Of a DNA stretch of 5,073 nt, positions 1 to 3,720 are shown piece by piece. Position 1 is the first letter of the stretch. Every line of letters starts with the position of its first letter. The stretch covers positions 1 to 5,073 of the forward strand of contig PFHO01000023.1 of assembly GCA_002782345.1 (NCBI GenBank), in the 5' to 3' direction. Below the pieces are notes generated by a model that saw only the letters and a program-made list of their open reading frames with translations, searched no databases and was not told where the DNA came from. A program made the translations under genes and the position numbers. This DNA comes from Candidatus Moranbacteria bacterium CG_4_8_14_3_um_filter_34_16. GTDB lineage: Bacteria; Patescibacteriota; Minisyncoccia; Moranbacterales; UBA2206.

Positions 1-171
1 TCCGAGATTTATAAACAATTTTTGTCGAATCTGTTTTCTAAGATTTTTTTCTTGAGCATAAAGCTTATCCCAATCCTCTTTTGTTTTCGGCATTTCTTCA
101 TCAGAAATTTCAATGTTATATCCCAATCTGACAAAATCATTATTTTCTTGTAAAGTTTGCTCTTGATTCAT
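1..171 (-). CDS. Unrecognised protein, N-terminal 57 residues only
   Basis: An ATG at 171-169 opens a frame that stays open for 57 codons to the window edge, so only the N-terminus is visible. The peptide starts MNQEQTLQENNDFVRLGYNI and is acidic in its first half (a run containing ISDEEM). It turns basic and helical near residues 40-52 (AQEKNLRKQIRQK), then starts a more hydrophobic stretch (LFINLG) at the edge. Codon use is A/T-ending like the other genes here. There is no Shine-Dalgarno sequence ahead of the ATG; the 20 bases upstream are almost pure A and T. I do not recognise the family. An acidic/basic helical N-terminus before a hydrophobic turn would fit a soluble or a membrane-anchored protein equally well. 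The reading frame is convincing; the function is unknown. Confidence 0.65.
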   Translation of the reverse strand, partial: MNQEQTLQENNDFVRLGYNIEISDEEMPKTKEDWDKLYAQEKNLRKQIRQKLFINLG

Positions 172-239
172 AATAAGTTTAATTAAATTATGTTACTGTT
201 TTATCCTACCAAAAAACCGAAAAATCAGTAATTTTCAAA

Positions 240-294
240 AATAAGAAAGTTTATTAAATTAAATTAAATTAAACAATCCAATAAGAAACTTTAT
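240..294. repeat. 15-bp direct repeats flanking a TTAAA x4 microsatellite
   Basis: AATAAGAAAGTTTAT (240-254) recurs as AATAAGAAACTTTAT (280-294), 14 of 15 bases identical and 40 bp apart. Between them the pentamer TTAAA is repeated four times without error (254-273). The right-hand copy overlaps a possible minus-strand -10 element for the gene starting at 171. The repeats could be operator half-sites or plain replication slippage in A/T-rich DNA; the sequence does not decide between these. Confidence 0.6.
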
Positions 295-298
295 ACCA
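290..298 (-). promoter_or_regulatory. Possible extended -10 promoter for the gene starting at 171
   Basis: Read on the minus strand this is TGG-TATAAA, an extended -10 form. No good -35 hexamer is found 16-18 bp upstream. Transcription would start near 283, giving an A/T-rich leader of about 110 nt before the ATG at 171. In DNA this A/T-rich such matches arise by chance, so this is weak. Confidence 0.25.
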
Positions 299-354
299 AA
301 ATTCATCATAATCTATTTATATATACAAAAGAGATTAAAGATCCCTCTTCTCAA

Positions 355-549
355 TTTTCTCAAATATGAAAAAACCGAGAAAAGGGAGCGAAGTTTTTAT
401 TTATCCTGGAATTGTTTTAACCGATATTATCGGTAACGGTGTCTCAATCCCGTCCAATGCCAGTCGTCTTGGGCGCGCTTTCCCTTGACGTTTTATTTTT
501 GAATCTCTGCTGACGCGCCAGAGAGATTCGAGACGATTGATAATTATCA
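355..549. other. Gene-free, hairpin-rich tract
   Basis: No convincing gene lies between 172 and 888, and this part is the most structured. It contains these inverted repeats: TTTTCTC/GAGAAAA (355-361 with 377-383); ACCGAT/ATCGGT around 420-434; GAATCTCT/AGAGATTC (501-508 with 522-529), whose arms enclose a further CTG/CAG pair and an ACGCGC loop; and a perfect 12-bp palindrome TGATAATTATCA (538-549). The bases GGCGCG at 472-477 are complementary to CGCGCC at 514-519, which overlaps that loop, so a loop-to-upstream (pseudoknot-like) contact is possible. The tract is visibly richer in G+C than its flanks, a usual sign of structured RNA in an A/T-rich genome. Which strand is transcribed is unclear. 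I could not match it to RNase P RNA, tmRNA, SRP RNA, 6S RNA or a riboswitch I know. Confidence 0.45.
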
Positions 550-551
550 CG

Positions 552-599
552 AGAAAAAACGGAAAGGGCTCCCTATCTTGCTTCCCTTCGCTTTCCGTT
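552..599 (-). terminator. Rho-independent terminator, minus strand
   Basis: On the minus strand AACGGAAAG (599-591) pairs perfectly with CTTTCCGTT (566-558), followed at once by further T residues (six Ts in a row in all) and then CTCG. This is the order expected of an intrinsic terminator. On the plus strand the second arm is followed by CCTTTCGC, so only the minus direction fits. It would end transcripts coming from the small membrane-protein gene at 889-1110. The 24-nt loop is long and contains the GCAAGATAGG motif shared with 1323-1332. Confidence 0.6.
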
Positions 600-634
600 C
601 CTTTCGCTTGGTGGCTTTTATAATGGGTACCACC
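567..634 (-). repeat. Diverged repeat element, copy A
   Basis: Shares with 1318-1377 (copy B) an ordered set of blocks. On the plus strand GGCTnCCTATCTTGC (567-581; copy B 1318-1332) is 14 of 15 identical; TTTCCG follows at the same distance in both (592-597; 1343-1348); both end in ACCACCG. Without gaps 22 of 31 bases agree over the first part; beyond this gaps of several bases are needed. In this copy the element contains the loop and one arm of the terminator at 552-599. A further hairpin, GGTGG/CCACC, joins 610-614 with 630-634. The function is unknown. Confidence 0.45.
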
Positions 635-768
635 GACATACCCTTAGAAAAAAGTTGTCAAAAATATCGGCGACAACGGCGCCGAATCTTTCTGACCGGC
701 AAATTGATACTACGAAACGAAATCGGTTCGCAACACCAATACCAATCCGGATCTTTAAACGACGCACT

Positions 769-801
769 GTCCCGACCTGCTTGTCGCCAAGCAGACAGGA
801 C
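769..801. repeat. Strong inverted repeat with tetraloop
   Basis: CTGCTTG (777-783) pairs perfectly with CAAGCAG (788-794) around a 4-base loop. The outer bases GTCC (769-772) pair with GGAC (798-801), with mispaired or wobble positions between. On the minus strand the loop is GCGA, a GNRA tetraloop on a C-G to G-C stem, the form expected for a folded RNA. The minus-strand copy has no T-run after it. On the plus strand an A-run and then long T-runs follow (811-830), but about ten bases too far away for a textbook terminator. Similar CTG-rich palindromes are frequent between genes in many Parcubacteria, which is general knowledge and not a search result. Confidence 0.5.
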
Positions 802-819
802 AAAAAATAAATTTTTTTT

Positions 820-862
820 TTATTTTTTTTGGTGCATAGTTATAACTATCCTCCTTTCCTTT
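820..862 (-). other. Strong ribosome-binding site and five-codon ORF
   Basis: On the minus strand AAAGGAAAGGAG (862-851) extends to a full AAGGAGG (856-850). Twelve bases later an ATG (837-835) opens M-H-Q-K-K-stop (stop 822-820). The whole gap between the Shine-Dalgarno sequence and the ATG, plus the A and T of the ATG, forms a perfect 14-bp palindrome (ATAGTTATAACTAT, 836-849), so the start could be hidden in a hairpin or the palindrome could be an operator. The spacing of 12 is longer than ideal. After the ATG come A8 and A10 runs where polymerase or ribosome slippage would be likely. It lies 27 bases beyond the stop of the gene at 889-1110. Translation is possible but unproven. Confidence 0.35.
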
Positions 863-888
863 CAAATCAAATGATGAACTAATCGGCA

Positions 889-1110
889 TCATCGAATCCT
901 TCTCCCGATGATACCACTCTCTCTTTTGAAGGAGGATATTCTCCTCCTTCTTTCCCTTTCTTTTAGAATCTCCTCCCTGGCCAGTCTCCTTCTCCTAGCC
1001 TCAGGAGTTTCTAAAAAATTGAGAAGGAGCATGATAGCTCCAAAAAAAATAAAAAAAACAGAAAATAATGCCACCAACCTTAATAATAATCCGATAATTG
1101 CATTTTCCAT
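889..1110 (-). CDS. Small membrane protein with arginine-rich tail (73 aa)
   Basis: I chose the ATG at 1110-1108 over upstream GTG/TTG codons (to 1152) because a purine-rich ribosome-binding stretch sits right before it (AGGGG 8 bases away, AAGGAG 13 bases away) and because the protein then begins directly with a hydrophobic helix. Residues 5-33 form one membrane span (IIGLLLRLVALFSVFFIFFG and onward). After ETPEARRRRLAREE comes a highly charged tail rich in Arg, Lys and Glu (residues 36-73). By the positive-inside rule the tail should face the cytoplasm. The tail could bind nucleic acid or a partner protein, but no family is recognised. Upstream lies a long structured tract and a promoter at 1569-1597, so its expression may be controlled by a leader RNA. 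Transcription probably ends at the hairpin 552-599. The opposite strand is also open over this region (908-1192) but lacks a ribosome-binding site and looks like a shadow. Confidence 0.6.
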   Translation of the reverse strand: MENAIIGLLLRLVALFSVFFIFFGAIMLLLNFLETPEARRRRLAREEILKERERRRRISSFKRESGIIGRRIR

Positions 1111-1162
1111 CTTCTCTTCCCCTCTCCTTGTCTTTTTGTCCCCGGCCACCAAAGCTCACATC

Positions 1163-1563
1163 GGACGGACTTTCATAAGGCGCCGTCCTTAAACCTTCTC
1201 CCACCACTTCACGAACAACCAAAACGGGATTTTCCGTTTTTGGGCAAAATAAAAACTTCGCGGGTAAAAATTTTGCCCTAGTGTCGCAAAGTTGTGGGAA
1301 AAGGTTTAGAAAACACCGGCTACCTATCTTGCGTAGCCCGTATTTCCGCCTTTTCTTATTTTAATCGGATAACCACCGTCGCTAGATATTTTTTTCCTGA
1401 AAGACCAAAACGCGTATGGGAAATAATTAAATTACTTAATCCCTTAGGTTTGGCTTGGGGGAAAAATCAATTGCAATAGTCGCTTTCCGATTTTTTATTT
1501 TTTTTATTTTTTAAGGTTCATCGTTTGCAGACAAGTCTTGTCATTCCTGTTCTGCTTCACGAT
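1163..1563 (-). ncRNA. Candidate structured leader or free-standing RNA
   Basis: There is no credible gene between 1111 and 1885; this part is dense in inverted repeats. In minus-strand order: a two-tier stem at the predicted 5' end (ACGAT/ATCGT, 1559-1563 with 1520-1524, enclosing TCTGC/GCAGA, 1551-1555 with 1527-1531); a perfect stem GGCTAC/GTAGCC (1318-1323 with 1333-1338); a long stem pairing 1190-1209 with 1289-1308 at 18 of 20 positions; inside it two side-by-side hairpins, GGGCAAAAT/ATTTTGCCC (1242-1250 with 1270-1278) and AAAACGG/CCGTTTT (1221-1227 with 1234-1240), giving a three-way junction; then GGACGG/CCGTCC (1163-1168 with 1183-1188). It begins at the predicted start of the 1569-1597 promoter and ends about 50 bases before the gene at 889-1110. 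No known riboswitch or RNase P/tmRNA signature was found. Inverted repeats are strand-symmetric, so the minus orientation is inferred from the promoter and gene. Confidence 0.45.
1318..1377 (-). repeat. Diverged repeat element, copy B
   Basis: Second copy of the element at 567-634. Here the shared 10-mer CCTATCTTGC (1323-1332) forms the loop and closing base of the perfect 6-bp hairpin GGCTAC/GTAGCC, while in copy A the flanks pair less well. The shared TTTCCG and ACCACCG blocks follow in the same order. Conservation of the loop sequence with a changed stem is what one expects of a functional RNA hairpin, but two copies are too few to prove covariation. Confidence 0.45.
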
Positions 1564-1568
1564 TTTAG

Positions 1569-1597
1569 AGCCTAGCATACTTTAAAAATTTTGTCAA
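1569..1597 (-). promoter_or_regulatory. Promoter for the 889-1110 transcript
   Basis: On the minus strand a consensus -35 TTGACA (1597-1592) is followed after 17 bp by TAGGCT (1574-1569) preceded by TGC, an extended -10. The -10 matches the consensus at only three of six positions, but the perfect -35, ideal spacing and TGn motif make up for it. Transcription would start near 1563, exactly where the first stem of the candidate leader RNA begins, and run about 450 nt before the ATG at 1110. Confidence 0.55.
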
Positions 1598-1761
1598 GCG
1601 TTACTGACAATTTATTTTCAAAAACAAGAAAAATAGCCTATTCTAAGGCATTATTTTGAATTAAATTTGCAGAAATTATTCTATACATTTTTTGTGAAGT
1701 GTATTCTTTGAACAAAAAAATCAGTTTTATTTTTCGTTATTTTCTTTTTTGTTGACAACTA

Positions 1762-1789
1762 TTGACAAAATAAAATATTGTGCTACAAT
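1762..1789 (+). promoter_or_regulatory. Near-consensus sigma-70 promoter
   Basis: TTGACA (1762-1767), 16 bp, then TACAAT (1784-1789) preceded by TGC: a perfect -35, an extended -10 and a 5/6 -10. It is the best promoter in the window and the only good one on the plus strand. A second TTGACA lies 10 bp upstream (1752-1757), making a direct repeat TTGACAACTATTGACA. Predicted start is 1795-1796. It drives only the short unit described at 1796-1887. Confidence 0.8.
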
Positions 1790-1826
1790 TCTTTGATGCT
1801 AACCCCAAAAAGGAAAGGAGAGCATT

Positions 1827-1841
1827 ATGGGCGGATGCTAA
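1827..1841 (+). CDS. Micro-ORF Met-Gly-Gly-Cys-stop
   Basis: ATG GGC GGA TGC TAA is preceded by AAAGGAG (1814-1820) with six bases to the ATG, the most canonical ribosome-binding site in the window; most longer genes here have none. The ORF lies in a transcript with its own promoter and terminator and is followed by eight As (1840-1847) that form the 5' shoulder of the terminator hairpin. The 12-mer AAAGGAAAGGAG (1809-1820) also precedes the five-codon ORF on the other strand (851-862). A tetrapeptide ending in Cys has no family I recognise. Translation, stalling at Cys or Gly codons, or simple ribosome capture are all possible and unproven. Confidence 0.35.
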   Translation: MGGC

Positions 1842-1843
1842 AA

Positions 1844-1881
1844 AAAAGGGTTGTAGCTTCAATGCAAGTTACAACCCTTTT
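1844..1881. terminator. Strong bidirectional terminator
   Basis: AAAAGGGTTGTAGCTT (1844-1859) pairs with AAGTTACAACCCTTTT (1866-1881), 16 pairs with one G-U wobble and a 6-base loop. On the plus strand TTTTAATTTTA follows the stem and on the minus strand eight Ts, so it works for both convergent units: the short plus transcript and the TrmB-like gene whose stop codon lies five bases from the stem. Confidence 0.88.
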
Positions 1882-1885
1882 AATT

Positions 1886-2647
1886 TTACTTCAAACTATC
1901 TTTCCAAGCTAATTTAAATAAAGTTTTTAATGTCTCAGCTATATTTTTATTTTCTATTATTATTCCAACCGATTTATCTCCAAAAGAAGCCATTCTAACT
2001 CTATTTTCATAAACAGCAATATCACTCTCTACGACAAATTCCTCAATAGAAAGTTTTTTTGATACACTGTTTTGAGAATTAATACCCTCATCTCCCTTTC
2101 TTGTATAAAAAGCCTTCACTTTAATATCTCTACTTATTCTTTTCTTCCTCCAGCTTAGTAACTCATTATCAGAAAAATTTTTAGACATTTCATCATATGG
2201 ATATATCATTAAAACTTCCGTCCCTTTTTTCACATTAAACATATCCTCCACCATCGCACGGATACCATTCTTGCCTTCAAAATAGCGCACCACCGGTTTA
2301 TCCTTCTCTTTATTATCCATTTGTTTCATTTCCGGCAAAAGCTCTTTCAATCTTTTCCGATTATGTTCAATTTCTTCCAATTGTTGTTTAAATAGAAGTT
2401 CTAATTGATCCGGAGACTCGGCAAAAAAATATTGTTTTTTGCTTTCTTGATAACTGCTCATCAAACCCTTTTTAGCTAGAGAATTAATGATATTATAGGT
2501 CGTTCCCCGATTAATCTTGGCTTCTTTGGCAATGGCTTGCACCGACGACTTGCCAAGACGAAGTGTCGCCAGATAAACACTAGCTTCTTTTTCAGAAAGA
2601 CCTATTTTTTGCAATTCAAATTCTAACATATTTTTAACATTTTTCAC
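1886..2647 (-). CDS. TrmB-family transcriptional regulator
   Basis: A 253-residue DNA-binding regulator of the TrmB type. Residues 9-77 are a winged helix-turn-helix: LQKIGLSEKEASVYLATLRL is the usual first helix pair, SVQAIAKEAKINRGTTYNII the turn and recognition helix, and KKQYFFAESP the wing strand. Residues 80-110 are a charged helix (KQQLEEIEHNRKRLKELLPE) likely to form a dimer coiled coil. Residues 118-250 (starting VVRYFEGKNGIRAMVEDMF) resemble the C-terminal phospholipase-D-like or sensor domain common in bacterial members; the sugar-binding residues of archaeal TrmB cannot be identified, so the ligand is unknown. The ATG at 2647 has only a distant GGAAGG ahead; ATG at 2629 (Met7) is an alternative start. 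It has its own promoter (2672-2680) and terminator, so it is monocistronic. Its target is not evident; autoregulation or control of the convergent short transcript is possible. Confidence 0.9.
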   Translation of the reverse strand: MKNVKNMLEFELQKIGLSEKEASVYLATLRLGKSSVQAIAKEAKINRGTTYNIINSLAKKGLMSSYQESKKQYFFAESPDQLELLFKQQLEEIEHNRKRLKELLPEMKQMDNKEKDKPVVRYFEGKNGIRAMVEDMFNVKKGTEVLMIYPYDEMSKNFSDNELLSWRKKRISRDIKVKAFYTRKGDEGINSQNSVSKKLSIEEFVVESDIAVYENRVRMASFGDKSVGIIIENKNIAETLKTLFKLAWKDSLK

Positions 2648-2671
2648 TTAAAATTTATACCTTCCAAAAAC

Positions 2672-2680
2672 ATTATAGCA
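2672..2680 (-). promoter_or_regulatory. Extended -10 promoter of the TrmB-like gene
   Basis: On the minus strand TGC-TATAAT (2680-2672) is a perfect extended -10. The -35 region is only a T-run, usual for extended -10 promoters. The start would fall near 2665, giving a leader of about 18 nt. The same TGCTAnAAT form occurs in the plus-strand promoter at 1781-1789. Confidence 0.6.
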
Positions 2681-2708
2681 TAAGTATATCTTTAAAAAAA
2701 ATTATGTT

Positions 2709-2977
2709 CTAGAGCCTTAATAATTTAAGCTGGATCAAACAAATCAGATTGATGAAATCTTCTCGTAGCGTTCGATTGAATCTTTCGCAATGGGAATTCA
2801 TTTTGGGAGTGCGGGAATAGGTTTGATAGCAAGTAAGATACAGTTCAAGGGAAAGATTTTTAAACATAATTCAAAAAATTCGGCAACCATTTGTGAAGCA
2901 TAAGATTTAGCACTTCAGGCAAAATCAAAATGTATGTAAATATCTTCAAAAGAAATGGCATAAAGCTAAGAACCAGT
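2709..2977 (-). pseudogene. Remnant of a DDE (rve/IS481- or IS3-like) transposase
   Basis: Fragments of an integrase catalytic core appear in two minus-strand frames. The first reads LYAISFEDIYIHFDFA, stop, SAKSYASQMVAEFFELCLKIFP, matching the part around the first catalytic Asp and the following helix. It has in-frame stops at 2966-2968 and 2915-2917. A frame change near 2828 then gives TYSRTPKMNSHCERFNRTLR and EDFIN, the hallmark end of the core with the catalytic Glu (codon 2784-2786). About 20 codons that should hold the second catalytic Asp are missing between the two parts, and the C-terminal region after INL is lost before a stop at 2709-2711. The N-terminal half is also absent; the gene at 2991-3362 begins there. 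No terminal inverted repeats are visible. The element is long dead. This occupies the gap between 2648 and 2990. Confidence 0.8.
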
Positions 2978-2990
2978 AAAATTTAACTTA

Positions 2991-3362
2991 TTAATTTTTT
3001 TCCTGATTCAGAAATTTGACTTTTCCCAATAACTTATAAAATGCAATAATGAAAATTCCTGCATTTCCCCATCCTGGTAAAAGCCAAAGAGGAATATTGA
3101 AAAATGTTGGTTCAGTATAACGCCAATTGCCAAAATAAATCGCAATACTTTCTACGACTCCGCCACCAATACAACACAGAAAAAACATAACGGTCAGCTT
3201 TTTACTCTTGATAGTATTTAGTTCAATAAATGCCAGTGCAAACAAAAATACAGTTAGCAAAGGAACATTTCGCCACAAGAACCACACGCCAAGAACAGAA
3301 AATACTATAAATAATCCTGATATTATTATAAACTCTATGTCTTTTTTTGAGAATTTATTCAT
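2991..3362 (-). CDS. Four-helix membrane protein, family not recognised
   Basis: I start it at ATG 3362-3360 (123 residues). The frame is open further upstream to a TTG at 3437, but that extension would run into the tRNA-Glu gene and is rejected. Predicted membrane spans are at about residues 9-30, 33-50, 56-77 and 90-112. Between spans three and four is a possible signature: Glu71, then FGNWRYTEPTFFNIPLWLLP with Gly78, Trp80, Tyr82 and Pro91. Such G-x-W-x-Y plus P-L-W-L loops occur in several uncharacterised and carotenoid-related membrane families, but this is too little to name one. There is no Shine-Dalgarno sequence. It lies 63 bases beyond the tRNA 3' end and may be co-transcribed with it. 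No terminator is visible after its stop; the transposase remnant follows. The C-terminus (KVKFLNQEKN) is basic and likely cytoplasmic. Confidence 0.75.
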   Translation of the reverse strand: MNKFSKKDIEFIIISGLFIVFSVLGVWFLWRNVPLLTVFLFALAFIELNTIKSKKLTVMFFLCCIGGGVVESIAIYFGNWRYTEPTFFNIPLWLLPGWGNAGIFIIAFYKLLGKVKFLNQEKN

Positions 3363-3425
3363 TTTTTTCAAAACAAAAAACTGAATAAAAAATACCAAAA
3401 TCAAAATTTTCGGAAAGTTTTTTGA

Positions 3426-3500
3426 TGGTAGCGCCAAGGGGAATCGAACCCCTGTTACCAGGATGAAAACCTGATGTCCTAACCACTAGACGATGGCGCC
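3426..3500 (-). tRNA. tRNA-Glu (anticodon UUC), CCA encoded
   Basis: A full 75-base cloverleaf on the minus strand. Acceptor GGCGCCA (3500-3494) pairs with TGGCGCT, leaving a G1-U72 wobble. The D arm is GTC-TAGTGGTTAG-GAC, the anticodon arm TCAGG-TTTTCAT-CCTGG with TTC at positions 34-36, variable loop TAAC, and T arm AGGGG-TTCGATT-CCCCT. The discriminator is A and CCA is encoded (3428-3426). UUC is the usual glutamate anticodon. G1-U72 is unusual; the partial copy of its 5' end at 3625-3643 begins GAC instead of GGC, so this end of the gene has been rearranged or is drifting. No strong promoter is visible just upstream, where a nuclease remnant abuts it. Confidence 0.95.
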
Positions 3501-3623
3501 AAAGAAATTAAATCTAAACTTGTTCAATAATTCTTTTTTGCGAAAACTATTATTTTTTAATTCTAATTCTCTTTTCCGAGCCATATTTTTATTGGCATAC
3601 GTTTCAAAATAAATTAACTTCAT
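3486..3623 (-). pseudogene. C-terminal remnant of a GIY-YIG nuclease
   Basis: An open frame from ATG 3623-3621 to TAG 3488-3486 encodes 45 residues: KLIYFETYANKNMARKRELE followed by LKNNSFRKKELLNKF. This fits the C-terminal third of small GIY-YIG domain proteins (UvrC/YhbQ-like), where a [L/I]-[V/I]-[Y/F]-[Y/F]-E motif carries the metal-binding Glu and is followed by an A-x-x-R-E-x-x-L-K helix. The GIY and YIG strands and the catalytic Tyr/Arg, about 50 residues, are missing; in their place is a piece of tRNA sequence. The frame ends only 15 bases inside the intact tRNA gene, so its natural stop has probably been lost as well. It cannot encode a working nuclease. Confidence 0.65.
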
Positions 3624-3624
3624 T

Positions 3625-3650
3625 ACCACCAGACGATGGCGTCAAAGAAA
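3625..3650 (-). repeat. Partial duplicate of the tRNA-Glu 5' end
   Basis: Bases 3625-3650 match 3482-3507 at 24 of 26 positions, 143 bp apart in the same orientation. The copy holds tRNA positions 1 to about 19 (GACGCCATCGTCTGGTGGT) plus seven upstream bases (TTTCTTT). The GIY-YIG remnant fills the gap. This is either a boundary scar of an integrated element or the leftover of a lost tandem tRNA gene. Confidence 0.75.
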
Positions 3651-3652
3651 CC

Positions 3653-3682
3653 AAAAAAGAGTCCCAGTTCGTGCTCTTTTTT
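3653..3682. terminator. Terminator after the sigma/membrane-protein unit
   Basis: AAAAAAGAG (3653-3661) pairs with CTCTTTTTT (3674-3682) around a 12-base loop. There are T-runs on either strand, so it can work both ways. It lies about 40 bases after the stop codon of the gene at 3721-4419. The stem is mostly A-T, so it is moderate. Confidence 0.6.
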
Positions 3683-3720
3683 TTGATCTAGAGAGATACT
3701 AACACAACCATTCAAAAAAA

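Larger units (their letters stand above)
1796..1887 (+). ncRNA. Roughly 90-nt autonomous transcript with micro-ORF
   Basis: Bounded by the promoter at 1762-1789 and the terminator at 1844-1881, so a transcript of about 90 nt is predicted. It holds a strong Shine-Dalgarno sequence and a four-codon ORF. GATGCTAA occurs twice (1795-1802 and 1834-1841). AGCAT (1821-1825) can pair with either ATGCT: pairing with 1796-1800 encloses the ribosome-binding site, pairing with 1835-1839 puts the start codon in a loop. This suggests two exclusive folds. The first ATG (1796-1798) sits on the predicted start site and opens a leaderless 38-codon frame to 1912, but that frame runs through the terminator. The unit could be an sRNA, a translated micro-peptide or a ribosome-loading regulatory RNA. 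It converges on the TrmB-like gene and shares its terminator. Confidence 0.55.

Noticed and set aside
366..488. Plus-strand ORF of 40 codons (MKKPRKGSEVFIYPGIVLTD...)
   Set aside because: No ribosome-binding site or promoter, G+C-rich codons unlike the neighbours, and it lies over several inverted repeats, so it is more likely part of a structured tract.
547..639. Minus-strand ORF of 30 codons, basic (MSVVPIIKATKRKERKAKGS...)
   Set aside because: It looks peptide-like but passes entirely through the terminator at 552-599; copy B of the repeat has stops in the same frame, so coding is not conserved.
600..640. T-box-like GGTGGTACC motif on the minus strand
   Set aside because: The bases resemble the T-box antiterminator bulge, but no specifier stem I precedes it, the next gene is not an aminoacyl-tRNA or amino-acid gene, and copy B does not keep the ACC.
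618..803. Minus-strand open frame of 61 codons
   Set aside because: Start lies in the 769-801 hairpin with no ribosome-binding site; it overlaps hairpins and resembles no family.
578..874. Plus-strand open frame of 98 codons starting at TTG
   Set aside because: It begins inside a terminator hairpin, has no ribosome-binding site, runs through the strong hairpin at 769-801 and ends in a peptide made by a poly-T tract (KFFFYFFW); composition does not resemble a protein family.
1163..1188. GAAAGTCCG on the minus strand, part of the RNase P RNA P4 consensus
   Set aside because: The preceding GAG and all other RNase P landmarks (ACAGAA and paired P4) are missing.
908..1192. Plus-strand ORF of 94 codons
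   Set aside because: Antisense shadow of the 889-1110 gene; no promoter or ribosome-binding site on this strand.
1001..1222. Minus-strand ORF of 73 codons overlapping the 889-1110 gene
   Set aside because: Different frame over the same DNA; begins in the structured leader, lacks a ribosome-binding site and shows no domain pattern.
1294..1479. Plus-strand ORF of 61 codons with protein-like end (YFFPERPKRVWEIIKLLNPL)
   Set aside because: GTG start lies within the long stem arm 1289-1308 without a ribosome-binding site, and the first part is repeat element B. The second half has A/T-rich codons and might be a gene fragment, but no family was recognised.
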